From contig CAJINV010000001.1 in the NCBI GenBank assembly GCA_905178155.1, forward strand, positions 6,762,587 to 6,826,586: a DNA stretch of 64,000 bases, written 5' to 3'. This document shows positions 1-11,000 of this stretch, piece after piece (the stretch's first letter is position 1; every line of letters begins with the position of its first letter). This DNA comes from Amoebophrya sp. A120 (lineage: Eukaryota; Sar; Dinophyceae; Syndiniales; Amoebophryaceae). Both the position numbers and the translations under genes were made by a program. Under the pieces are notes generated by a model. The model was not told the DNA's origin. It ran no database searches and worked only from the letters and a program-made list of their open reading frames with translations.

Positions 1-293
1 ATTCGAGAATATCCAATGAAATTTCGCAATAACTGGGTGTGCCGAATTAGCAACACACCTTCCTTGCTGCAAAACGCATTCATTTTGAATTTGATCGCGG
101 ATGTTGTACGTCTTTTCATACATTGCTCAGACATCAAGGACACACACACACAGTTGTTACATTGAGAAGTTCATGAGCACAGAAAGTATTGCGTACCACG
201 TCGAAAAGTCGCATTTTGAAGCTGCTTATGAAAGAAGTCTTCATTTGCGGCCAAAAAACGACGAAGAAACCAGCTTCAAATTCCTGCGGACAC

Positions 294-3200
294 CTATTCG
301 AGATACCTCGATTTATTCCCGTCTGGCGAGCTTCCTCGGGCGTGGTTTCCAGGTCCCGCTGGCTCCAGGTCCACGACGTGCTGATCTTCATTTTCGCTTC
401 CGTTGTCTACGCCCGCCCGCGCCCGCACGTCCGCCAGTTCTATCTGCGTCCCAAGCACCGTGGCGTCCACGTCGTCGTGTGCCGCCACCTGCTGCATGCT
501 GCACTTCAGCTTGAAGTTATTCCTCGAGGGAAGAAAAAGATATAGGAGCCCGCTGACCACACACGCAAACGCCACGTTCGGCGCGCCCTCATCGAAAAAC
601 CACACCAGCGGCCATCTCCCAACGATATCGAGCGACGACTCCAGAACAACTTCCAGAGCGGTGCAGATGGCGACGCCTGGGTGGACAAAATACTTGATTT
701 GATTTATAATTTTGTGTTTTCATCACGAGTTCTTGGCAGATGATAGATATGCAAGATCAGTGGAGGAAGAATCCCACAAAAGCTAGGGGAATCTACATAG
801 ATTACCGATCAGAGTCAGACTCGAATTGAAAGAAAGGACAAGTAAACTAGTACTGATCGCGGTATAGTAGACCATGTTGCCGAAGGTAAGTAGCCTAGCC
901 AGCGATTCCAGCTGCCTGCTTTCTACCAAAGACGCCTTCAGCTGCGAAAAACCCCGGCCCGCCCAGCTGACCAGGTATGCGAAGGTCATGGCTTCCGGCA
1001 GGATCGCGAACGCGCTCGTGTCGGACAGGTGGTCCAAGGCGGCCACCCCAGTGGGAAGAAGGGGCGACCCGCTGCCTCCACCCCGAAGCATCAGTGCCTG
1101 TGGAGAGCGATAATTGGGAGATAAAAGGTTTCAAATTCTTCGGAAAAGCTGCAAAAGCAGAGGCAAAGGTCGTTCCCTCAGTCAATCAAAAGAGGTTCTC
1201 AAATTTGAGCTACCCGCCCGTGCTGCAGGACATGGACATCAGCAAAACAACGATCATTAGTACCCGCACACTGGAGAGTCCTGCGTACACTCCGGCACAG
1301 GAAAACAGCATGGTTTTGTGCGGACACGTTTCCAAAACAATGCCGCAACCAAGGGAGATGCTGACGCAGACCACCAAGATGAACGCGAATCGAATCGCCT
1401 GCGCCACCTCCGCGAAGAACACGTGGTTTTTGGCGTGCGCGGTCAGGTCCACGGTGTCGTTTGAAACGGAATAGAGATGATACCGGCCCACGGCACAGAC
1501 CCACGCGAGCACAACCAAGCCGGTGAGAAAATGGTGGAGGGACACGAGGTGGGACTTATAGGCGAAAATGGTGTACAGCCAGTAGAGGAGTAGAACCGAG
1601 TAGAAGGCGACAAGATACTCGTTGAAAAACATGGCGGGAGCGTCGACCGCGGGAAGGTATCCATGACTCGACTTCGCATAAATTTTGCCCTGTTTGTTTT
1701 ATTTTGGCGAGCTCTCGTTTCATCTCGGACAGGGACTTCCTATTTCAGGCTAAAACAGGCGTCAGGTGACGCTTACGTACCCACGCCAGAGATATATTAC
1801 GCACAAAACAAGTACCTCGACGAAGTCCCTGAGCGGGTCGAAGTTGGCTTCTGCGCAGTTGGCGAGACCTATGTAGTACAAACTCTTTTCCATCACCGAG
1901 AACCGGACGCTTCTGCCTTTCGCGTCCGCCAATTTTGTTGCGGACAGAAACGCGTTCGGGCCTTTCGTGTACCGGACGCTGTGTTTCTCCATGCACCCGG
2001 CCGCTGCGGCTTCGTCCTTTTTTGTCCCCTCCACGGCGGACAGGTTCTCTACGTCTTCGTCCGAGCAGCAAAAATGCTCGTGGTCCAACCGTTCTTCCAG
2101 GTCCTCGGCCCGCATGATCACGATCTGCACGTGGTCTGCACCGACGGAATCCGTTAAGAGGTGCAGTTCCTCCCCGTCAATCAGAAACTCCCCAGGCTGC
2201 TCCGGCGTCGCTGCAATCGTGACGGAGTGCGTTATTTCCATGCTCCGAGCCTGCGGAAGGCGAAGCCGAAAACTGTACAGCTCGGCGGATGCGAGATTTG
2301 GAAGTACTGACGCGCTCGAAAACAACGACGCGGCTGTATCCTGAGTAAAAACGTACCCACACCAGAGCTGTAATGCAGATTTGCAAAGACAGGAAGACTT
2401 GTAATGCGCATCCCCATGAGAGCCATTTCCAATCGTGTTTTGGAATTTGTGATGCTGTGAACAGGACGAGCAGCTGGATTTGTGATGCGGCTGCACTTGC
2501 TAACCTGCACTACACTGCAGAGTGCAACTTGTCATGCGTGACTCACAAAACTCGTAGGTTTGTGTTGCAAAATCCCCATCCTGACTCTGGTGTGGGTACG
2601 TTTTTACTCAGGATAGGCTGCGGCGAGTGCCGGGTGCGCCGCTCTTATCAAGTGTAAAAATGTCTGGGTCTGGAAGATTCTGAGACTTGTCATGCATGTT
2701 TTGCCTGGGCCATGATGTGATGCATGCCCTAGCATCACAGATTTTTGGAGGGCCTCGCGATGCCTATTCCGCATGACAAATGCCCTCTCCGCGTAGCAAA
2801 AATTACACTCCCTTTGCTGCTCATGCAATACAGATTTTTTTGGAATCCAAACTCAGCATCACAAGTTGCATTCTTCCAGACCCAGACATTTTTACATTTG
2901 ATAGCTCTCCTTCGCATTTGATTTCGTGGTGGACGCAGCGGTGGAGGTCGAATGGCGTTGGTTTTAGCAGTAGCAGTGGAACTTACACTTAATACTCCGC
3001 ACCTGCTTTGTCCTGCAGACACCATTTCTGGCGATAATTTCTCATTGTCGTTTTCTGTTTTCGCAGTCGCTGAAGCAACGCATCTTCCAAGCAGGCAAGA
3101 AAACGACGAAGACAAAGAGGACGAATTTGGAGACGCTGCCATGACGACGATGGACTAAAACTCTGGTTCTTTCCGCCCAAAAAGTGAAACCTTTATGATA

Positions 3201-3409
3201 TGTCGTGCTTTGTTAAGTCGTAGCAAGAGATCTGTGGAGAAGTCCACTTTGGAATTAGTGGTCGCAGTATATGGCGTCGCAACCTGATCAGAAGGGCGGT
3301 GATCATCGAGAAACTCTACTTCAGCTCCTGAGCGCTTGTCCACTTCGACGATAGACCGTCCAACAAGCATGAAGGGGGCACACAAAGGCCACGTCCAGCA
3401 GAAACGCAC
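294..3409 (-). CDS. GOST-family (GPR107/108- or TMEM87-like) seven-TM protein
   Basis: Probable Golgi/endosomal membrane protein of the lung-7TM/GOST family. Seen: an N-terminal soluble region, then GYLPAVDAP just before TM1 (family hallmark), a TM run with SISLGCGIV (matching the family's SLGyGiv), ILPEAMTFAYLVSWAGRGF, and a last helix ending in LFLPSRNN (family: Ps.nN). The cytoplasmic tail is acidic. Exons that fit in phase: 294-676, 854-1097, about 1210-1671, 1816-2336, a 25-30 nt piece between two introners at 2616-2645, and about 2904-3142. Exon 1816-2336 joins the next downstream exon as ...DFVE/SSHGYLP. The donor near 1210 is unresolved. The 5' end is also unresolved: an ORF over 3155-3409 lies in the same frame as the ATG at 3142 but is separated from it by a TAG, so either a tiny intron lies there or translation starts at 3142. 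The family call is firm; the exact subfamily is not. Confidence 0.72.
2337..2615 (-). mobile_element. introner element 1 (279 bp, in the GOST-like gene)
   Basis: Perfect 31-bp terminal inverted repeats at 2337-2367 and 2585-2615, beginning TATCCTGAG. Flanking 5-bp direct repeats GGCTG lie at 2332-2336 and 2616-2620. Removing the element plus one repeat copy joins the two open frames exactly (…HPALAAA/ASLFSS…). Left in place, it brings stop codons into the frame. Sliding the junction through the 5-bp repeat never gives GT-AG. Confidence 0.88.
2646..2903 (-). mobile_element. introner element 2 (258 bp, in the GOST-like gene)
   Basis: Inverted repeats of 31 bp with one mismatch at 2646-2676 and 2873-2903. 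Both contain AAAAATGTCTGGGTCTGG. Direct repeats GCTCT lie at 2641-2645 and 2904-2908. Excision of the element plus one copy joins NQMRRR to AAHPALAAA in frame. The arms are nearly identical to those of the element in RPA1 at 24358-24609. Only 30 bp of coding sequence separates it from element 1. Confidence 0.88.
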
Positions 3410-4028
3410 GTCTGCGAAGTCCAGGCGAGGGAAGAAAAAATCTCCAGGGCCGCTAGCGGCACATCTTCACATTACCACGGTTCATTGCACGAACTAAATT
3501 GTTTGTCTCCCCAATATGTTGATCAAGCACTCAGAATGCTACCAAAAACTGGCTGCATTCTGCGCGTACGACATACTCTATCATCCTCGACCTTCGGGCA
3601 GTTTGAGGTAAAAAAGAGGAAAAAGGTTGCTTTCACGACAACATTGCTCAAAAAAGGGTTGCTACAGAAAAAACTCGTTACAAAGAAAAAAAGATCAAGT
3701 AAATGCCACAAAAAAATAGATCAGCGCAGAAGTTCAGTTCCTCAAATCTGCTGTAAAATGTACAGATACAGAGGCAGAGACGAATCGCTCACAAATTAAT
3801 ACGGTACAGATGACCAAACAGATTCTTCCTGAAAAATTGCCCCCACTATTTCTACATACTTACGCAGTTTTCGCAATTGCAGTTCACGGAAGTTTAGTCT
3901 CATTGTCTACGAATAAAACTAAAGCTCGAATTATAATCGGTGGAAAAAGTTCAGAGGTCACTGGGGAAAAGAATGTTCATGCTGCTCCACATACTATTAT
4001 TTCGCTCCGATCGTTGCTGGAGCTTCTT
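3410..4028. other. intergenic, 619 bp
   Basis: A/T-rich spacer with A-runs around 3610-3720. Short ORFs on both strands here do not look like protein. It may hold the promoter or first exon of the GOST-like gene and the 3' UTR of the ORC1/CDC6 gene. Confidence 0.5.
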
Positions 4029-6989
4029 TCAAAACCCGACGCGCGTTATGCCCAACTTCTTGTCCAGAAAAAGGTCTTGGTATTGCGGATTCTTCTGCAA
4101 GATAGGTCGCAGTACGTCATTTGCCGGATAGGCGAGTTCCCGGCGAACCTTTCCGCCTTTTGATACCTAAAACGATTTTCTCACACCCCGCTTTCACTTT
4201 GTTATTGTTTCAGCAACAGCATCACCACATAATTCATCTTCATGCTTTACAACTTTTGTTGAGAACAGCGTTGACATTTTTCAATCAGCGACGGCACGAA
4301 TGACGCTATACCTGTCGCAACAGCGGCGTCTCGTCCAGCATACTGAGGTACTCCTTCGTGCTTCTCAGATTCAATGCACTTGCCTGTACGTTGATGATAG
4401 CTTTCCCTCGCTGGCACAGCTCCTTCAGAATTTTCAGCACCTCCTCTGGCGAAAGACACCTGGACGGATATGTGAATTTTGCAGCTCATGAGAATGCATT
4501 GAAAATTTCATTTTTCATCACATCATCACATGCATATCAGCGATAGGCTAGAATTTTTGAGCACCTCCACAGATAACCATAACACCATAGTGATCGGTAG
4601 AACTTCATTACCTCTTGATCGCTTGTTCCTTTGCTGTTTTCTCGAGCGCCGCACTGTTTTGGACGGTCATTGGCAGCACCTTTTTTGCCGAGGCCGCTCC
4701 GTTGGCGATGAGGGCCTCCCGCAAACGATCGTTTGTCTGACACGCAGAAGATGAGCCGGTATCTAGCATGTGGTCCTGACCAGAAGCGGTGGTGGAACAG
4801 GTATCCGGCTCTGCCTGCTCCGCTGTTCTCTTTTTTCCCCGACCTTGTGGGGTCTTGAACGTGTTGCTTCCTGGCCCTGGCGTTAACGGTGATTTGGGTT
4901 TATTTGTCCCGCCCGATGTCGTTGTCATTTTGTTCTTTGCGTCAGCTGCGGCTACCTCGTCGAAAGCACTCGTGAGCGCGTCTACGAGTTTGCGCTGCTT
5001 TTTCGCCTGTTGCAGCTCTGCGTTCTCGTCGATCTGTTCTAGCGGGGATGACGCAACACCAGGAGCTCCTTCCGAGAATAGGTCCCGCTTCAGCGCTTTC
5101 TGCTGTCGGCCGAGCCTCTTGTCGTACATGGGATTGTCGTACTCCAGCGTGATTCCCTGGTCGTTAACGCCGCTGACCAAACAACAGAAGCACATCAAGA
5201 CCACCTGCTGCATCTGCGGAAGCGCCTTCACCGTCGGTGCAATCTGCTCCATGGGGCTCATGCTCTTCATGACCACGTCTTGCGCAATGTCCAATCCGAT
5301 CAGCTGCCTTGGCTCGTTTGCCCCCTTCGCACTAGATTTCATCTTTGCAGCTGCTGTTGAGGATGAACTGCTAGAGGAAGAGGCCTTACTAGTCCCGACT
5401 TTTAGTGCTGTAGTTGTCGCTGCTGTTGAGGATGAAGCTGCGGACGCTACTGACTGCGCGGCGCCGGTGGAGAAAGAGGAAACCAGGCTAGATCGCGCAG
5501 AAGATATCGTCGAGTTGTGCTGTCCAAATCGGCGGTCCTTCATCTCGTCGAGGGCGCGAGCAGAGAGCTCAAGCGCTTTGCGGCAGTCGCCATTGTTGTA
5601 CTTCGACGCACGGTCTGCCAAGAATTCCAGCGTTTGCGGACCGAAGATTCCCTCCTTCGTTACCTGCGGATTTCATTTTTTTCATGAATACGATGATGAT
5701 GTCGCTATATGATCGCTAGTACTGTCCTTGGAACTTTTCTCGCTACGAGGTCAACATAGCTAAAAGTAAAAACTACGAACAAGAATCAATACTCGTACCT
5801 GATCGAGCCTGGAGAGGATGATTTGCTTCATCTGCTCCGCGCCATAGGGCCGAAAGACCAGGTCTTGCACCTGCTCCAACTCGTTGCAGATCGTCTTCTG
5901 CTGGTCCAGCAACCCAATCGAGTTCGCGATTCCGATCAGCGTGAGCGGTCCGTGTCGGGGCAATCCAAAAATTTTCGCGAACGTGGCGTCATGCTGTTTC
6001 TTCTTCTTGCAGAAGAAATCCACCTCATCCAGAACCAAGATGAACGGTTGCTCCAGCGATTTCACGCGCTTCTCGAGTTTGTCAAGCCTGTGAGAGGAAG
6101 GAGTAATCAAATCAAATTCTGACTGTTTTCTCAAAAAACTAATTTGATGGTGCTTCAGCTTCACACAAGCAGCAGGGCAGTAATGCAAGAAGACGATCAG
6201 TGAAGAAGAAACATCAATGTGAAAAATCTTCGAGTATTAAGATACAGGCCCTTGACTCCCGACTGTGCCCCGCGCTGCATTTTTGCGCGTTTGTTTTGCT
6301 CCGCTGGCAAAGCTTCCAGGATTGCTTTCAGCACAGTCGCTGGCGTCGGGTTGTCGACGCAGGTCATGCAGTTCAGCAGCGTGCTCTCCTCTTCTCGCCT
6401 GTACAAAACGTGGGAAGTGGCTAGGGTTTTCCCCACCCCCGGTACGCCCGAGATGTACAACGCGTCGCCTTCGAGGTCTATGCTCGCCTTGTCCACACTT
6501 TCCTCGATAAAGGAGTTTATCTTCGCGATTTCCTGCTCGCGACCGACGATTTCGCCGTTGTTTCCGACCCGTAAAATTTCCATGCACTTCTTCATCAGCT
6601 CCTTCTCTTTTGCCTGTAGTTTTAGTTCGAGTTCAGCGGTTCTTGTGGTGCTTCGAGAAATGAAAATCATGCCTGCATCAATAAGATACGCAGATATGTC
6701 TTTAGTACTAGATTTTCCTTTGCATATGTATGTAACTAAGTCAGACGATAAAAAAAAGAGAACGATCATCCTGTACATAAAGTTCTGCCGCGGCCTGCTC
6801 GTTCTCTCGCTCCAGTGTTTCTTGCTGCTGTTGCGTGATCTCCGCCTCTTGCTCGGCTGCTTGCACCTCCTTCAGCAGCTCAGCTTCGAGAGCGGCCGAA
6901 AAATCGTGCCGCTTGTTCGCCTTTTTCGGGTCCGACTTCCGCACCGGACGCGGCGGCGCCGGGGGCGGCGCTAGAAGCCGCCTTTTCAT
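4029..6989 (-). CDS. ORC1/CDC6-like AAA+ replication initiator ATPase
   Basis: Origin-licensing ATPase of the ORC1/CDC6 clade, nuclear. The first ATG with a plausible start is MKRRLLAPPP at 6989, followed by a coiled-coil. A AAA+ core follows: GREQEI, Walker A GVPGVGKTLA (about 6430-6460), Walker B LVLDEVDFF (about 6020-6045), sensor-1 IGIANSIG, and sensor-2 region NNGDCRKALEL. A Ser/Ala-rich segment of roughly 200 residues comes next, then a winged helix (CLSPEEVLKILKELCQRGKA). Phase-consistent exons: 4029-4166, 4312-4459, 4612-5663, 5799-6087, 6246-about 6680, then the first exon; the first intron is ambiguous. The apparent stop after LLRQV at 4306 is intronic: a donor there joins a short last exon ending in KKLGITRVGF. 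Whether this is ORC1 or CDC6 cannot be decided; no BAH domain is seen, which leans towards CDC6. Confidence 0.85.
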
Positions 6990-8075
6990 CTTGATTGTCA
7001 CAGAGGAAAGTAGGGCGTTGATATTTTCACACACGGTAGTAAAGTCACTCTCTCTTGGCGCGTCCTATCATCAAGCATCAACATGATCAGCGACAAGTTT
7101 CTTGAAAAAACACGTAGTTTGAATTCAATTTGAAAAGTTTGTATAGAGTCAGGGCTACCCGCGTTCTTGTAAGTGACTAGACATAAAGAATTGGGCTGAG
7201 TTTACACTAAACACAGCACTGCACTGACTTGTTGAAATTCACGACACTTTTAGAAAGCGTCAAAAATGGCGGTTTCGTCTTGTTTTCTATTCTTTTCTTG
7301 AGTAGTAGACACAGTTAAGTACGTGAAGAGAACATCAAGAAGACGAGCAACTTTGGGACGGACAAGATAAAGACATAGAAGACAGAAGATTTTTGAGGAA
7401 GTAGCAGTGGGTTGAACTTGTATTCGTTGCGCTACTTCGATGATATTCGTCGACTACATCCGATCGAAGTCCACACACGTCACACAGTTTCTGTTTCTCT
7501 CAGCACCACCAACTAAAAACAGGATTTTTTTCTTCTCTTTTGGTCTCTTCACCCGAGGATCAATAGCGGTCACACGAGCCGGAACACATGACTACAATGA
7601 AGCTCTCACTCTGATGTTCCCGTGATTGACATACCTTTCATCTCCCCAGAACGAATGTCACAGGTTTTCAACGAGATTCTGGGGTGCAACTGTTAGATTT
7701 GGCGTAGATAGTAAGCACGATGCATTTTACATACACCGCGACCAGAATTCACTCTCCAGCGTTGACGCCATGCCACTTGTTTCGATAAAAACATCAGATT
7801 GACGTATTTCTATTTGTGTTCCTTTTCACTCATGACTAAGTAAGTATTTTCGTTCCTTTGTTTCAAAAATCTTCTATCTATCTTTTCAAAAAAAAGCAGG
7901 CACCCTTATCGTTATCTAGCTACACATGGCAAACAATTACAGGACCAGCAGCTAGAGCACATGCAAAAGGAAATCGATGATCGCTACCGCTACGTACTTC
8001 GTTTTATCTATCACTTTTCCGTTTGTTCGATTCGCTGCTTCATCAGATGCGCAAACTGATACGTTCCCGTTTATT
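6990..8075. other. intergenic, about 1.1 kb
   Basis: A/T-rich spacer between the ORC1/CDC6 5' end and the 3' end of the giant LRR/IQ gene. No exon-like frame, repeat array or RNA gene was recognised. It presumably holds the promoter of the former and the 3' UTR of the latter. Confidence 0.5.
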
Positions 8076-11000
8076 CTAAGACCGGAGGAAATCTTTCCGA
8101 ATGACCCTGGTCTGCTGTGGCGAACGTGGCGTTCCGCCGAAACTGCCTCCGTTTTCGCTGCTCTGCAAAATGTGCTTCAAAAAAACGTTCCCCGCTTTCG
8201 CGGCGGCGACTTCGCTGTTTCGCTTCAATTCTTCGGCTTGGTTTCGCCGCAATCCCGCACGGACACGGTCCCTGTAGTCGTGCCAGTCATTTCGTTTTCG
8301 CTCCTTCTCCTCCAAGTGGATGTCGCGCCAGTGCGCTTTTTCCTCTTCCAATTCTAAGCGTCGCTGCTGCACCAGATCGCGAACCTCCTGCATTTGCCTT
8401 TGTGCGCGTTTCGCGTGTTCGGAGAGCTGCTTGTGGTTATGATCCTCAATGAGCAGGAAATTTTCCTCCACCTCACCTTCCGCTCCTGTGGCATCGTTGT
8501 AATCAAGCGATCGCTGCATTTCATCTTCTGCGCCAGCCGATTTGCTGTACGTGCGTCCGTTTTTCTCTGGCGAGGAAACCATGGAACTGCTGTCGACGCA
8601 CCCGATCAGCGACAGTCTGCGAAAGGTTTTGTTCCCGCCCCTCGTACTACTACTGCTACCCCCATGATTCAGTGCCGCGTTTTTCGCTGCAGTGGAGGTC
8701 ATTGCGTGGTCTCGCAACAACCGCACGTGCTGGTGCAATTCGTCTTGCCTTCTTTCCCTTTCCACCTCCAACGCGTGCTTGTCGCGCCAGTGCTGCTCGA
8801 TCTTCTGTTCGTTCTGCAAATCCCGCTCCATGACCGCCGCGGCGCGGACGTGTTTCCGCGTTGCCACCTCGTTCCGAATGCGTTCCTTCAACTCGACCAG
8901 CTCGTTTTCCCTCTCCTCTTGTGCCTTGGCGACAAAGTGGCTGAGTTTGCGCTTTTTCCACCGCACCTCCTGCTGGACGAAAAATTGCTCTTCCCGCGCG
9001 GTGGTCCGGCGCCAGGAAGACGAATTCGAGCTGGAGGCCGTGGTTGACAGTGCACACGTAGCGGGTGTAGTTGCGCTACCGGTTCTACTGCCTTCATCGA
9101 TCTGCTGTTCTTCATCATCGTCGGGCCGTGTAGAAGCGCCCACTGAACGAGTCCAACCGAGCTGATCGTCGAGATTCATTCTCTCCTTTGAGGAGTTCTT
9201 GCTGCCTGCGTTGCTGGTGACCAAAGCAGGTTCCTTGGCGATTACCTCGTTCGCAAATGCTGTGCGCATCAACACCTCTTTCGACAAATTATCGTAGGAT
9301 TTGGATTTGTTCTTCAAATCAAACGGATTCTCGTCCTGCATCTGCTCCGGGTCTTTCTTCTCGCGTGCGTCCTTTTGTGTCCCTGCAGTGAATGGTAAAA
9401 GGTCAGCGATAGTTCGTTCTCCAGGCACACACTCTCCATCAGCTTGGTGTTCTTGCAACGCCTCGCCTTCTTCGATGACATTTTCTTCATCCGTCTGAAC
9501 CGGAAGCCAACCGTGCGCGGTTGCGTTACTTTCCAATGCGGTTAACTCCGCTTGCAATGCCCGCAAGTCGCTGCTTCCTTCGAGGTCGGGGTCGCTGCCT
9601 TCCTCAAAGTCTTCTTCCAGCAACGTCCTGCCTTTGTCTTTATCTGTCTCGAGAAGAACCGTTCGGGGTCTTTTCTGCACTCCCTCTTGGAATAAACTCC
9701 GGTAGCGCGGAGGCGTCAATCCCTTGAAGTCCATTTCGAGTCCGTGCCTAGCAGCTCTGTTCTGAGCGGTCAACTCCCCATCGTCTCTACTTCCGGCTTC
9801 GTCAGTTGAAGATGGTACCTCTTCATTTTCCATTCTTTTCCGCAGTAATCTCGCGTCCTCTCGCTGCTGTTGCTCCCGCTGCACCTTGCTCTGGTTTGTC
9901 GCCTGCATCCCTTCTCTTAACTTCTGCAGACTTTCGTTCACTTCAGTTTTGTAAGCCAGGTGCCGCGCTCGCATTTCGTCAATTCGAACCAGAGCCCGAT
10001 CATAGTCGAAAGGATCGTCTGCTGAAAAAGTAGGTTTTTGCTCGAGCGGCGGAGCGGTGCCGTGAATCTCGTAGTGCATCTCTTTCGTCCAGTGGCCAAG
10101 AGGAAACTTCTTTCGCTCTGGTGTTTTTTCGTCTTCATCGCCGTCGGCTAGGGACATGGTCTTGTTGGGAACAATGCTGGTAGTTGTCCCTTCACCTGCA
10201 GAAGTTGTTCGTGCCTTAGTACCATGCTCAACCACAACCGCGCCATTCCCATTGTCTACCACTCGTGTTGGTCGCTTCAACCAGGTTGCGGTCGGACTGG
10301 AACACCCGTCTTCACCGCCTAGCCCGGGTTCGAAACCCGCCCGACCGTCGTTCTTTTTGAAGAAATCGGGAGAGCCGCTGGTACTACCCGTACGACCACC
10401 ATTTTCACCATCCACGTTGGCGCGCCGGCGCTCGGCGATGATCTGTTGCGCGCGTGCCCCAGTGGCTGCTGAGGAGGACGAAGAGCTTCCCAGCCAGGAA
10501 TCCGACCACCAGCTGGCCGCGGATGAGCACGAGGATCCGCGGCCCCCCGTTCGCGGTCGTGTCTGTTCCTCCGCTATCCTACGGGCCGCCGCTGCCGCGG
10601 TGCGGCGAATGCCTGCTTGCGGATCCAGCTGCAGTAAACGCGGGTCGGGTGTCGGTGGTATGAAGAGGGACTGCTGTGCTGTCCCGGGGCGAAAAAACCC
10701 TGAGGTCGAGGGGCGACTTCTGTTTGCGGAGTCTAATCTGACGCTCGCTTCGCCGGCGGAATTGGGGGGCTGGGCCGAGAGAGCGACTCCTGGTGTCAAC
10801 TCGTAGTTCTCTGCAAGACTAGATTTCGTTTTTGCCGCGTAATTTTTCCAGGTGTTCTTGTAAAGCATGCCTTCGAGATGCAGGTCGTACTGTTCCCACA
10901 AATTCAGCGACTCGCAAGCAACGTCGTCCGATCCCAGCTGCTCAGCGGTCCATAGTCGCACGCAAGTCGCGAAGTGTGCGCTCCCTTTCTCCTGCGCGCC

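Noticed and set aside
2340-2612. Canonical GT-AG removal of introner 1 using GTAAAA and CTCAG inside its arms
   Set aside because: That joining shifts the frame and soon reaches a stop, whereas removal at the 5-bp duplications keeps the frame.
3810-4163. 117-codon plus ORF
   Set aside because: It overlaps the last ORC1/CDC6 exon on the opposite strand and shows no family feature.
4306-4459. Stop after LLRQV taken as the end of the ORC1/CDC6 protein
   Set aside because: The stop lies inside GTATAG, a donor that joins in phase to a protein-like exon at 4029-4166.
10156-10806. Long plus-strand ORFs inside the 10-kb exon (also 8394-9047, 11211-11756, 12288-12944)
   Set aside because: They are antisense shadows of the giant LRR/IQ frame; Cys/Arg/Ser-rich composition and no domains.
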